Below are positions 1 to 10,322 of a stretch of DNA of 64,000 nucleotides, piece after piece. The stretch comes from Gonocerus acuteangulatus. Its lineage: Eukaryota > Arthropoda > Insecta > Hemiptera > Coreidae. The stretch is from assembly GCA_946811695.1 (NCBI GenBank), contig OX328125.1, positions 46,722,345 through 46,786,344 on the forward strand, in the 5' to 3' direction. A program made the position numbers and the translations under genes. Within the stretch, counting starts at the first letter, position 1. Each line of letters starts with the position of its first letter. The notes under the pieces were generated by a model. The model ran no database searches. It was not told the origin of the DNA and was given only the letters and a program-made list of their open reading frames with translations.

Positions 1-430
1 AAATGGGTTGTAAAAATAAACTAAATCGGGTTATTTGGAGGAGGGGGGGGGGTTTACTCCGGACCTAGAGTACTAATATACTCATACCGGTCATAAGTTT
101 TGCTGTATTGTAACGAAACGCGGTATACGTCGGGGGTATCTTATGAGAAAGAAGTGTTGTAAAAATGAAGTAAATCGGTCTATTGGAAGGGAGGGTTTAC
201 TTTAAACTCTGTTTCATTAGAATTAGCCGGCCAGACGTAGGTTCCCAAAGCCGCCGCCAGGAGCGCTATCTCCCACAAGGTGGACTGTATCCTGTTCCTG
301 CGTCAGATTAAAAGACGGAAAATGAAGTTTTTGTGTATTTATTAAGTTGTACAGTATTATGTTTTAACATAACTCTGGAAGCAAATTATTTACAAAATTA
401 ATAATTGAACAGTTCTCATAAGAAATGTAA
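1..430 (+). mobile_element. Helentron-like repeat, copy A, left part
   Basis: Two diverged tandem units about 149 bp apart each carry an 'actaaatcgg'-type segment, a run of G and 'gtttact', then a 'gtaacgaaacgcggtat' segment. The following non-repeated 3' region (about 200-430) matches 43915-44150. The same units occur at 30.86-31.2 kb and 43.3-43.95 kb. The copy is cut at about 430 by a LINE and resumes at about 2151. There is no coding potential. The family architecture suggests a non-autonomous Helitron/Helentron derivative; this class assignment is inference. The copy continues past the window's left edge. Confidence 0.65.
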
Positions 431-1276
431 ATGAGCAGAACCGTCGAACCTCCTCTATCTTACAGGAGAGCAGTATTATTAGCGGCATATTATTACAAAC
501 TTCGATCACTGCCCAATGAAGCTTGCACAAGCGATATCCTCAGTAATCGCAATCTTTATAAGTATGAACAACGGAAAAGTCATGTCCGACCTTTTATTGT
601 AAGATTTCTTGTTTGTCTTGGGAAACTACAACGTTACAACTCACCGACAAACTTTGAACCCACCTTGGACAATACGAAACTATAACATAGACTTAACTCC
701 TACAAAGTATCATAAAAAGGACCCAATGTCAACATTACTACATACACAACATTTCACAGAATACTTTAAACAACACGAAAACTGCCTAAAGATATTCACT
801 GATGGATCAAAAACTGAAAGCGGAGTTGGCTCGGCAGCAGTTATGCAAGAAGATATTTATGCCCAGAAGCTGCCCCCATATTTAAACATATTAGGGGCAG
901 AATTATATGCCATCCTACTTGCACTCAAAAATATTCCACCTACACAACATAAACACATTATTATATACAGCGACTCATTGAGTTCACTACAATGCCTCCA
1001 GAACCTGTACACAACCCACCCACTATGTACTGAAATAAAAGATAAAATCCATGACTTACAGACACGACAGAAACATATAACACTATCTTGGCTGCCTGGA
1101 CATCAAGACCTCGGTCAAAACACAACTGCTGATAAACATGCTCGACTTGTGACAGAAGAACAGACATATCAACAATTTGATTTATTTCACAAAGACATTA
1201 CTAGACATATCAGCAAAATTATAATAGACAAATGGCGACTTGACTGGCATACTGAGACTGACAATAAACTACGGAC

Positions 1277-1348
<72 letters not shown>

Positions 1349-1826
1349 GGCGCATCTACTTCTAGGTCATTAGCGCCGACATCCAGGGTACAGCGAGGAA
1401 TTTTCCCAACGAGCCTTGAGATGAGAAAATTCCTGCCGGAGGTGGGGATCGAACCCACCATCTCCCGCTTATGAATCCAAGGCGCTAACCATTAGACCAC
1501 GGGAGGCCCCACTACGGACTATTAAACGCACTATTTCGGACTGGTCATCATCGTACAGGAATTCACGCCGAGAAGAAGTAGCCCTTGCGAGGCTAAGAAT
1601 CGGCCATACACGCATAACCCATGAGTACCTGATGACAAAGACTGACAAACCAAAATGTAAACATTGTAACACAGACCTTACTGTAAAACATATATTAACA
1701 GACTGTCGGTTACGGACTAACTTGGACATTCCACATGACCTGACAGATATACTTTCTGAAGGCAGCCAACATATTGATACAATACTGACCTATTTGAAAA
1801 ACAATAACATTTTTGACAAAATATAG
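431..1826 (+). pseudogene. I-group-like LINE ORF2 C-terminus (RNase H + CCHC), split by a SINE
   Basis: A 5'-truncated non-LTR retrotransposon ORF. Bases 431-685 encode the linker after the reverse transcriptase. A frameshift near 620 moves to the frame of 609-1280, which carries an RNase H domain with 'FTDGSK' (first catalytic Asp), 'GAELYAI' (Glu), 'YSDSLSS' (Asp) and 'SWLPGHQD'. The frame is interrupted at 1281-1510 by a SINE and resumes at 1524 with 'RIGHTRITHEYLM' and a Cys-Cys-His-Cys segment ('CKHCNTDLTVKHILTDC'), ending in a stop near 1824. RNase H plus a C-terminal zinc segment is known for I-related LINE clades. The AT-rich 3' UTR runs to an A-tract near 2150. The reverse transcriptase is missing, so the copy cannot move by itself. 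Confidence 0.85.
1281..1510 (-). mobile_element. tRNA-derived SINE, complete, with 13-bp target duplication
   Basis: The element lies between two copies of 'actacggactatt' (1268-1280 and 1511-1523), a perfect 13-bp duplication of the host LINE. On the minus strand it starts with a tRNA-like head ('GTGGTCTAATGGTTAGCGC' as box A region, 'GGGTTCGATCCCC' as box B), continues through an unrelated body and ends in a poly(A) tract seen as about 66 T on the plus strand. Its length of about 230 bp fits the class. The long homopolymer and perfect duplication suggest recent insertion. Related copies lie near 34.8, 55.4 and 56.9 kb. The head is not a tRNA gene because the anticodon arm does not pair convincingly. 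Confidence 0.9.
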
Positions 1827-2150
1827 ACTTCACATTCAACCTGGGGCAAATGGTCACATAATCATAAGAATTCCAATTCACTTCTTCTTACAATAAAATC
1901 ACAGCGATACAGAATGATTTATGCTTTACATTTTCTTACCATCTCCTTTTAATAACAACATTTTTATTTTATTTATTTTTATAGTTATGTAGGTATATAA
2001 TTATTTCTTGTATATCTAACTTAAAATACCTACTCACATGGATGATTTTTTGGAGTGGCATCGATTGTTGGAGCACCTACATCGGCTCACACTGAGGATT
2101 ATATGCTTTTCGCCATAGAGGCTGAGCATTAACAAAATAAAAAAAAAAAA

Positions 2151-2253
2151 TTATTTATACAGGTCATTTACAGCAAATTATTCAGTAATGTCGTCTACAC
2201 TACAAAAATTCTGAGGAAAGTGCTTAGTTATGCAGCTCCTGCGTGACGGACTT
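2151..2253 (+). mobile_element. Helentron-like repeat, copy A, right end
   Basis: Resumes after the LINE insertion. It ends in 'gtgcttagttatgcagctc' followed by 'ctgcgtgacggactttt', the terminal signature shared with 31447-31484 and 44228-44263. The signature holds a short GC hairpin (GCAG, ctc, CTGC). A Jockey poly(A) tail abuts the terminal T run, so that T tract was reused as a target. Confidence 0.65.
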
Positions 2254-2607
2254 TTTTTTAAATAATAAATGTTTATTTAAAATCTGTACAATTTATATAG
2301 TACAATAATTAATTGTGCTCGTCTTATTTACATCTGAGTGAGTAGTGTATAGAAGGAGCCAATCATTATGGGCACTTCCTAATATATGCTAACATTCCTA
2401 TTTTCTCAGTTTTTAATAGCGTTATGAGCTGGTCACGGGGCCAAAGTCTGTTAAGCCACATGAGACGGCCTATAGGATGGGTCCGCGTGGAAATGGATTG
2501 ATCTTTTTTGATTTGGGTGGGATGACAATTTGGAATGATACGTTAGGAAACGGGATATTGCGAGGACTTTTTACGTAGGGGATATTTAGATCGTTGTGTA
2601 GGGTTTT
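2254..2607 (-). pseudogene. Jockey-like LINE 3' end (3' segment of a split copy)
   Basis: On the minus strand 'TLHNDLNIP' followed by degraded sequence corresponds to the extreme C-terminus of the Jockey reverse transcriptase found intact at 39.96-41.5 kb. The fragment ends at 2251-2262 in an A-rich tail after the 3' UTR. Its upstream half lies at 4074-4170, on the far side of a LINE insertion flanked by 'gttgtgtagggtttt' at 2593-2607 and 4074-4087. Stops and frameshifts break the sequence. Confidence 0.7.
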
Positions 2608-2639
2608 TTTTTTTTTTTTTTTTTTTTTTTCTTGTTTTA

Positions 2640-2950
2640 AGGCATGTCAGCCACACGGGCGATTTATGCCTTGATTGGGGTGACAGATAGCGCCACCACC
2701 ACCAACAGAACCCGACCAGGCGAGGGCACGCCCACCGATATCGCAGGCCCCCACTAGATGAGGGTTTAGAGTATACTGCAGATATTACATGACATGAGCT
2801 TGTGACCGAGGGTCTGTTCGGTGGGACCAGGCCGACCAGACCCTCCAAGCTCATGGACCCTTTGGTCCTGAGGGCCCACGACACCAGAAGACCCACCCCC
2901 ACCCGACCGGCACCATGCCGGAGCAGGGACACACCCACCACCCCAACCAA
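2640..2950 (-). other. GC-rich island, probable LINE 3' UTR
   Basis: About 310 bp are markedly richer in G+C than the surroundings, with C/A-rich plus-strand text such as 'cgccaccaccaccaacag' and 'gggacacacccaccacccc'. Directly next to it on the minus strand is a poly(A) tract. A 135-codon open frame crosses it, but its composition (VGVVGVSLL-type runs) looks like an untranslated GC-rich segment rather than protein. It is interpreted as the 3' end of a retroelement. Confidence 0.5.
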
Positions 2951-3114
2951 TAATAGTTAATGTTTAAATGAGGCTGATTCTATGGATTAATATGTTTTAG
3001 AATTAATTATAATGAAATTGTTGCTATTTAATTCACATGTTACAGCAAATATATTTCTAAAATGACATCATAAAATTTACTTTTAGATTTTTCTTTTAGT
3101 AATATTTTAACTAG

Positions 3115-3602
3115 TTAAATTTTTGAAATTAATTGGGTATTTTTTAGAAAAAGTAATAATTTATTGACTTGAATGGGATTGTTACCTAAGATTTCCTCGA
3201 AATCTGATGAGAGCCGAAGTTCATCTCTTTGTTCTTTATAAATTCGACACTCAATAAAAATATGCTTGACAGTTATAAATACTCCGCATGTTGGGCAAAT
3301 GGGCTGTGCCTCTCTGGTCATCAGATATCCATGAGTCAATCGGGTATGACCAATGCGCATTCGTGCCATAGCAACCTCATCCTTCCTCTGGCCTGTAAAA
3401 GAAGTCTTCCAAGCCCTGACACCTGCTTTAATTTCCCTTATTTATTTATTTATATTGAATACAGAGCTTGCGACAGTAGCGATTCGCTCTTTTTTAGAAG
3501 TTGGCGGTAGAAACCACTAGCAAAAGAATTATAAAAGGTTGCCAAAAATCCAGAATATTTTAGTGATTGAAAATTATTTTAAAATGGAAAATGATTAAAT
3601 GT

Positions 3603-3655
<53 letters not shown>

Positions 3656-3689
3656 TAAACATAAACAATTAGGTACATTTTTCTAGGGG

Positions 3690-3730
<41 letters not shown>

Positions 3731-4070
3731 CCCTTAGCGTGTTATTGTTCTGCTCGTACCACTTAGCTTGCCAGGAAATCCACATCTTGGACTTTATGTG
3801 TGCGTGAATATCTGAAAAGGGGACTTTTTTGTATGGTATTCCATTAGAAACGGCTGCCTTTGCTGCCCGGTCTACTTCCTCATTTTCGGTTATGCCACAG
3901 TGACCAGGAATCCAAGAAAAGACAACTGAAACATTGCTTGCTCTGAGTGTTTCTAGGCATTCCAAAATGTTGACAACAAGTGGATGGTCAGAAAGAGGGT
4001 TATTTATTGCTAGGAGTGCTGAGAGTGAATCGGTGAAGATTGATACGTGTCTTTCCTGAGGGGTTATTGT
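3115..4070 (-). pseudogene. LINE RNase H and CCHC C-terminus, interrupted
   Basis: The reading begins inside RNase H ('SIFTDSLSALLAI', then 'VVFSWIPGHCGI' and 'NEEVDRAAK') and continues to 'NNNTLREF' near 3730. Here a 0.29-kb poly(A)-tailed insertion breaks it. It resumes near 3428 with 'MARMRIGHTRLTHGYLM' and a zinc segment 'CPTCGVFITVKHIFIEC', ending in a stop at 3115. The order is the same as in the LINE at 431-1826, but the residues differ enough for a separate family or older copy. The reverse transcriptase is absent. Confidence 0.85.
3441..3728 (+). mobile_element. Poly(A)-tailed retroposed insertion containing (TA)n
   Basis: Interrupts the LINE RNase H frame. 'ttccctta' is repeated at both edges (about 3433-3440 and 3729-3737), which fits a target duplication. 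The insert holds a (TA)n tract (3612-3652) and ends in about 40 A. No tRNA-like head or coding motif is evident, so the source RNA is unknown. Confidence 0.55.
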
Positions 4071-4073
4071 AGG

Positions 4074-4170
4074 GTTGTGTAGGGTTTTGTTGGAGACATA
4101 AAAGGGAACATTGACTATTCTACGAAGGAAGTTGGATTGGAATGCTTGTATTCGATGTATGTTTGAGTGC
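4074..4170 (-). pseudogene. Jockey-like LINE fragment (upstream half of the split copy)
   Basis: The minus strand reads 'IHRIQAFQSNFLRRIVNVP' then 'YVSNKTLHN', closely matching the Jockey C-terminal region at 39956-41545 ('NRIQTFQSKVLRTIVNAP'). The coding joins conceptually to 2607-2254 once the inserted LINE is removed. Homology ends near 4170. Confidence 0.7.
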
Positions 4171-5258
4171 TATGTGTCTAAAATTAAAACTGTCCTAGTA
4201 AAAGTCGAGTAATTAACAAGAGTTCACTGACTACAATGTCAATCCCTATATAAATAGCATTTTCTTCTCTTGGGAGTGCTAAAAGTAGGCCTGAATTATG
4301 CCTAATTGACAGTTTGAAAATCGCCGGCAGCACTGATTATCTATAAACAGATTTACAACGTTGTCTTTTAAGAAGATTTAGTAACTAATTTTTCTGTCTA
4401 AACGGAATGGCTTCATATTTAATAATTATTAGATATGAAGGCACTATACTTAACTGGAAATGTAATGCGATAAATATCATCAAGCGTATAATGATAAACT
4501 ACTTTTATACAATACTTGGCCATAGAATTGAAGGATCTCTACGATTTGAAATCCACAATATAAACGTTAATTATTATCTTGATCAATAGATTGATACCGA
4601 AGAAACCAATTAGCGCGTGAAATAACTTCAGTTATTAAAGTAATTAATTCAATTATTTCCCCAGTACTGTTCGATACTACTAGAATATTCACTATATTTA
4701 TCTGTGGCAGAAGGTGAAATTTACAAAAACGCACACTCTCTTTGCTACTCCTTTATTACGCTCTACTTGTCCCACGTCCTCATGACGCCTCTTCAGGAGC
4801 ACTTAAACTAATATCAAATAAAATATGGCTACAGCCCACACCTCCGGGAATAATCCATAGGTAGGGCCACGTCTGGACTGATAAGATCAATCATGTCTAC
4901 TACGTATCAGCTGCTAATATCGAGGGTTCCATGATGTTTTAACCTTTTACTACAATAGTTTTTAAGAAAAAGTAAATAATATTTAAGACATTGGCCGTTT
5001 TGGAACTGTATGCTGGACATGGATCCTATTGGATATGGGTGACTAATATATAAAGTATATAATGTAATTGTAATAACAAATTTGAAAAGGTAAAAATAAT
5101 AAATAGTAAAATAGTTATTTACTTTGCCAAGTGTACACATGATTTAACTTTGCAGTAGCACAAACAGTTATTTCCTTACTTGTCTATGTCTGTTCTAGAT
5201 GTTTGTGTAAATATTTTGTTGTCTAAGGTATATGCGAATTTTGTGAATATGAGGGCTG
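4171..5258. other. AT-rich intergenic sequence
   Basis: No motif-bearing frame, RNA gene or clear repeat was seen. Short open frames at 4407-4589 and 4907-5140 have low-complexity, I/Y/F-rich translations typical of AT-rich noncoding DNA. Confidence 0.5.
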
Positions 5259-5417
5259 TTAATGTATGTCATTTAGTAGGTTTGTGCTGTCTTGTGTCTT
5301 GCATTCCGTTAGTATGTGTTTAAAAGTAAAGTATTTGTTGAAAATGGCACTCGTTGTCCTGTCCTGTTTCTTCGTTAAATGGCGGTGTGTCAGCAACGAG
5401 TGCCCGATGCGGAGTCA
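5259..5417 (-). pseudogene. LINE ORF2 extreme C-terminus, degraded
   Basis: The minus strand translates to 'LRIGHSLLTHRHLTKKQ', then a diverged zinc segment ending 'FKHILTEC', then a short tail and a stop at 5259-5261. The 'RIGHSLLTH...KHILTEC' spacing is that of the tails at 1.6 and 3.3 kb. The first two cysteines appear to be lost. A stop lies directly upstream. Confidence 0.6.
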
Positions 5418-5615
5418 GGTTATAAATAAATACAAACATTTAAAACAATTTTTATTTTTTTGGCAAATAGTCCCCAAAAAATATTCACCTCTTGGGAACT
5501 TTACCCTCAGGAGCTATTCCACTACAAAAGTATGTTCCAGATCCAACAAGTTTGTTTAACCATTGGGCACTTTTATTTATTTTATTTAACGATGCACCAC
5601 TTCGGAGTGAATTGC

Positions 5616-5655
5616 ATCGAGTCACTTTGTAGTTACATGCTTCAAAGTGACTCGA
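5616..5655. repeat. Short perfect hairpin beside the (TA)n array
   Basis: 'tcgagtcactttg' and 'caaagtgactcga' form a 13-bp perfect stem with a loop of about 12 nt. It sits just left of the largest (TA)n array and could mark an element end or a break-repair product. Confidence 0.55.
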
Positions 5656-5662
5656 TAAAGAT

Positions 5663-6003
<341 letters not shown>

Positions 6004-8099
6004 TAAAAATATTTTTATTTATACATTATTCATTAATTTCATTCTTTGTGTTGAATGAATTATTTATTTATTCGAACAATTTGTTGTCGCTGCAATGCCC
6101 TATAAAATAGGGAGTTTGCTTTAAAATTCCTGCTAATCAATTAACATAAAGTATCTCTAATAACTACCAGAAATAAAAACATGATCAAAGCTATACATAA
6201 ATTAAAATCTAATCTAAAAGCAATATAACACAAAAGTAACCAACAGTTTGTCCCTGGCATGGTTTATAAAGTATTTAGAATATATTGGATGAAACATGAA
6301 CAGCTGATGAGAAATTGATTTTTCGTCACTCATACGGATTTTTAATAAACTGTGAATAGTTTGTTCATGGAGTGAAAAGTAAACATTAATGACTCAGTTT
6401 TAGATAAGAAGAAATAGAGATTTTTAGTATAATCCATGTTCGGGCGTTTCGGTGCTGTTTGGCAAGATTCTTCAGCTGAAATAATTACAAAAAAAAGATT
6501 TCTTCAAGATGTTTTATTATAATATTATAAATGAAAGCAAGAGATAATAATTACAATGTTTTACTTTGGTTCATTCTTTTATCCCCTTGTGCGGTTGAAA
6601 ACAAATAATATCAAAAAAAAAGAAGACGAACAAATTGAAAATATACGGCTTATTTCGAGGATAATTTGTAAGATAAACAAAGGATGAGAAGTAATGTTCC
6701 GATCATGATGTACTACTAGGAAAAACACAATTCTATTCTTTAAACTATTATTATTTATTATTTTTATTTCATTGTATCAATTACTATTTTTTGGTTATTT
6801 TTATTGACTTCACTCACCTTTATACTCTGATCCCTCTATCAAAAACCTCCTATCTTATAACGAACATTCCAACCTTGTAATAAACTTTATTCCCGATTAT
6901 GTATAAGCATCTGCTGTACGCCGACAATATATTCAAGCAGCTCATTTTATTTGATTTATGGAAATAAAAGTTTCTTTCGTTTTTGTTGAATACGGTCACC
7001 AATGAGCATGCCGAAACGTCCAAATTCAAATTCTTCTTCCATTTGAGGGTAAGCACAATCATTCAATATATCGTTCAGGATATTTATCTTTGTAATTAAC
7101 TTTAATTTTATCAAATACTTTCTTAATTCTCTACGTTGATTAGTATTTGGCAACCTTCTAGCTTCGTTTCCTGAAGCCTACCGTTCCTGCAGGTATGAAA
7201 AGTCCAGTATCCACCATTAGAAGCAAGGGTTTTGGAGAGGAGCCAAGATGGGAGATTCCCGAACAACTAGCTACAAGAAGATAAAAGATATTCCTTCGTT
7301 GCTTCTCTGCTCGGATAGAATTTGTAGAAGAAATGTTCAATTTTATTTTTTATATTATTATTATTATTAAATAATGAACAAATGGCAATTGAACTAGAAG
7401 AATATAACAGAAAACAAACGTACCCACATTTTTAAGGCTATGTCGGTGACTGTTTTCGAGAATAGTGAAGATTGTAGTTTTCGTTTTGGGTTTTTAGGAA
7501 CGATGAATTCAGTTGAAAATTATTCCAGATGCTTCATATCAAAACTAGGATATTTAAATTTTATAACGTTTAGAGCTAACAAAAATTTCAGAAAACAATT
7601 ATCTTTATAACAGCTGTGAGATGTTTTGGGACTTTCTTATGCTTTCCTAAATGCATGTCACGAATACAATTGGGGAATCGTGGTTAGGAGAAAGCAACCA
7701 CTCGAAAGCTTAATAGGTTTCCTCCAAAAACGGTTCCGATGTAATTTCCGTTGGGATGATTCTGTCGGAGAAATAACTGCATAAAGTTTCGAATGTGTTG
7801 GTTTGTTGCTTTTAAATGGTTCTTTATTTATCTTTTTGTCAGATTTTTATTTCTTGCTGTTTCTGCAGTTGCTTTTACGAGTAAAATTAAATGGCCAATA
7901 AAACAAGATGCGTAAAATGGGAACCAATTTTCTGCTGTCTGTTATATAGGGCTTTTTCCGAACGACAGCTGAAGAGGATGGTTATGGAAACACGAAGATG
8001 CAGAACCTGCGTGTCGAACCTTTTTGCACTTTTCGAAATAATGAAGCTATAGAGGTTGCATCCATATATGAATATTTTGAAAAATATTTTCTAATCTTC
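6004..8099. other. AT-rich intergenic sequence with one ribozyme-like motif
   Basis: No protein domain was recognised. Minus-strand frames at 6850-7062, 6956-7153 and 7158-7340 have no motif I know; one contains an acidic 'YPQMEEEFEFGRFG' segment of unknown meaning. A hammerhead-like core is listed separately at 6446-6475. Confidence 0.45.
6446..6475 (-). ncRNA. Hammerhead-like core, weak candidate
   Basis: The minus strand has CTGAAGA (plus 6469-6475, a full match to CUGANGA), an 18-nt middle segment with only a short TGC/GCA pairing, then GAAAC (plus 6446-6450). No convincing stem I was found. It is probably a degenerate relative of the better motifs at 9.7 and 42.8 kb. Confidence 0.3.
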
Positions 8100-8600
8100 T
8101 GTGGTCACTACGTACCGAAAATGACTCCCGTTAAAATGTATACATATGTAAACACGACTCCCACATGAACTCTGGACCCAAATATCTAGTTTGCCCATAC
8201 TGGCTGTAATGTTCGTTATAATTCAACGAAACTCTGAAATCAAAAGAGAAAAATGTCAGCTTAAATATTCGAGGGGGTTTATCCCTGACTCAAATTACTA
8301 ATTTCCTCAGACAATTAGTAATTTCTATTGTATTGTAACGAAACGCGGTATCTAAACAAAACTATGTGTGTTTAAAAATAAACTAACATATAAGTTGTGG
8401 TTTACTCCGTATTATTCTCAAATTGCATTAAGCCACCAAACCGACTTGGTCATTGGTTGTTACTTCTACTACTAGACGCGCTGTATCCGATGTATCTGGT
8501 TTCTACTCTTCATTGCAAACATATAACAGCAAAACTATTCATTTTTTTTTTCATATACTGTGGCTTAAGCAAATTATAAAGAAACGGACAACTCAGCTTC
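8100..8600 (+). mobile_element. Degraded Helentron-like repeat copy
   Basis: 'taccgaaaatgactcccgtt' near 8113 matches the block before the (TA)n tracts at 29.08 and 43.13 kb. Then come 'attcaacgaaactc', a G run with 'gtttatccctgac', 'gtattgtaacgaaacgcggt' and 'gtggtttactccg', the same order as in the ~145-bp units. The (TA)n tract is reduced to 'gtatacatatgta', and the terminal hairpin signature was not found. Confidence 0.55.
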
Positions 8601-8804
8601 TGTGGACTGTGCTTTGTTATGTGGCTCGAACTTTTTTTATTCATTTTTAGATGTACTTGAATATATTCTTTATTTTGTTCATTCTGAAGATCTGGTTTGG
8701 ATTGATGAACAGCTGTTTTATTTGAACTATGCCCATATGCATTTATTTTAATATATGCATATGATTTAAACTTTAACGTCCATTATTATTAACTTAGAAT
8801 TTTA

Positions 8805-8935
8805 GGACGGGTTATCTATAACCCTTTTCTAGCTAGGATAGGGCTGATGCCTTTTCTTTTTTCCAAAGAAAACCCCATATTGATGATTAAACCCACGCCC
8901 TTTGTCACGGAGATATTATCTTACAATATAATTAA
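8805..8935 (-). mobile_element. tRNA-derived SINE, old copy
   Basis: Shares 'tttaggacgggttat', 'ctgatgccttttct' and 'cccacgccctttgtcacgga' with 62885-63050. In the better copy the matching head has a canonical box B on the minus strand. Here the box is mutated ('GGGTTTAATC'), so this copy is older. Confidence 0.6.
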
Positions 8936-9619
8936 AATTCTTATGCTCTTAGTGTACTTTGACTTCGGTGGTTGACAGCTGGTTCTGCTCAATACACCAA
9001 ATTCCAATTAGGCAGGAAAGTCGATAGCAAATAAAATATTCTCCCTTGAGGGCCAGTTTTAATTAACACCTCGCTTGTATTAATTTGATCCTTCTCTCTT
9101 CTCGAAATGTGATAATAAGTAAGTGGAGATGGAGATAGTTTGCCGTTGCAGTGATACGAAGACAAGGGATGTATTGGACGTTTCCGGATAATAAATAAGG
9201 AATATATTTATGAATAACTAGCTGTTACCCGGTGTGCTAAATTTGTAATATATTGTCTCTCTCACTCCCCAGACATTATACAGGCGGTCTGGCTGATGGA
9301 AGGCGTCGTGCATCGTATTTGTACAGAAAAATAGTAATTTTTCAAATAAATTCGAGAAGCTCATTTTTTGTCATTAAATCAATTTATCTTTTCCAAACTC
9401 AAATTTATTATTACTAGATATCGTTTGTCTATGTAGGCATATATTTACTGTGTTTTTCGTCTTTCTTTTATTATTTATATACTTGGGCATTATAGACTTT
9501 GTATGCTCTATGCTAATATATTATTAAACGTAAGCATGAAGTTTTTGAAAAACAAATTTGATACTAGTCAACCGTACAATTAATTTCTGTATTATTAACT
9601 TCAAAGTAAAAAAATAATA

Positions 9620-9868
9620 TCTAGAATTGGCGAATAAGGCGGAGGACAGTAAAATTACGCCACACACTTCACACTTTTTATTTTTCTTCCCTACATGTTT
9701 CGCACCATTTTGGTTCCTCTTTAGGGGAACATACTTAAAACATAAATTCAGCCTCAACTTGAGGAGTAGAACCTTCCACTAGCAGGGCCTCGACTAGACG
9801 AGTAATAGAAAGGATGAAAGTGTGAGGCGTAATTTTATTGACCTTCCGCCTTATTCGCCAATTCTATA
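9620..9868. mobile_element. Small inverted-repeat element with hammerhead-like loop
   Basis: 'tagaattggcgaataaggcg' begins the left arm (9622-9676) and its reverse complement closes the right arm (9815-9866); the arms are about 52-55 bp with few mismatches. The loop of about 138 nt holds a hammerhead-like motif on the minus strand. There is no transposase and no clear target duplication, so it could be a MITE or a Penelope-related non-autonomous unit. Confidence 0.6.
9688..9726 (-). ncRNA. Hammerhead-like motif in an inverted-repeat loop
   Basis: Minus strand: CCC, CTAAAGA (one change from CUGANGA), a stem II candidate 'GAACC...GGTGC', GAAAC, AT, GTA, GGG. This fits stem I CCC/GGG, a two-pair stem III (AC/GU) with a 2-nt loop, and a cleavage position after the A that precedes GGG. 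The G5-to-A change should impair catalysis in a standard hammerhead, so the motif is probably inactive. Confidence 0.4.
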
Positions 9869-9894
9869 TATTTGAGCTAAGGGTCATTTAATGA

Positions 9895-10118
9895 TTAATT
9901 AAAAATAATTTCGTTTAGAGCCTTCTGCTCAAATTCTGGAAAATAAATATGCTTCAGGTCTACCCGACAAACCTATTTAATGTACTGTACAACATACAGT
10001 CTCCTTTTTCGTACATGGCCACCGTGCATGCACAACGCCAGCGGACACTCTTTTGTAACGGTTTTTATCAGTTTAGTCATCGCTAAAGCATATTTATGCC
10101 AAAAAAAAAAAAAAAAAC
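9895..10118 (+). repeat. Dispersed repeat ending in an A-tract (copy 1)
   Basis: Contains 'cgtttagagccttctgctca', 'ctacccgacaaacctat', 'gcgccagcggacactctttt'-like text (with small differences) and 'catcgctaaagcatattta', then an A-run. Blocks in the same order occur on the opposite strand at 61405-61610. The A-run suggests a retroposon; no coding or tRNA-like head is seen. Confidence 0.6.
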
Positions 10119-10322
10119 AACATATCTTTAGGTTCCGTTAACCTCTATAGAAAGAGCGCAAGAACCAATAACATATCTTTAGGTTCCGTTAACCTCTATA
10201 GAAAGAGCGCAAGAACCAATAACATATCTTTAGGTTCCGTTAACCTCTATAGAAAGAGCGCAAGAACCAATAACATATCTTTAGGTTCCGTTAACCTCTA
10301 TAGAAAGAGCGCAAGAACCAAT
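10119..10322. repeat. Perfect 4 x 51-bp tandem array
   Basis: Four units start at 10119, 10170, 10221 and 10272 and appear identical by eye. Each contains 'ggttccgttaacctctat' and 'agaaagagcgcaagaacc'. The array follows the A-tract of the dispersed repeat directly and is absent from the sister copy at 61.5 kb, so it arose after that insertion. There is no unit-spacer pattern as in CRISPR. Confidence 0.95.

Larger units (their letters stand above)
2608..4073 (-). mobile_element. Truncated RNase H-bearing LINE inserted in a Jockey remnant
   Basis: A 1.47-kb insertion flanked by a 14-15-bp duplication (2593-2607 / 4074-4087). It is 5'-truncated and reads on the minus strand, with a poly(A) tail seen as T at 2608-2631. 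It carries the coding remnant at 3115-4070, an AT-rich UTR, and a GC-rich stretch at 2640-2950 that may be its distal 3' UTR or another retroelement tail. Confidence 0.75.

Noticed and set aside
2543..2950. 135-codon frame across the GC-rich island
   Set aside because: It ends in a poly-Lys run from the poly(A) tail and lacks motifs; best read as UTR.
7158..7340. 60-codon frame with 'GISHLGSSPKPLLLMVDTG'
   Set aside because: No recognised family, no continuing exon and the opposite strand is also open in part.
8397..8650. Two overlapping small frames
   Set aside because: They lie in a decayed copy of the noncoding TA-bearing repeat.
10119..10322. CRISPR-like array
   Set aside because: The 51-bp units are contiguous and identical with no variable spacers, in eukaryotic repeat DNA.
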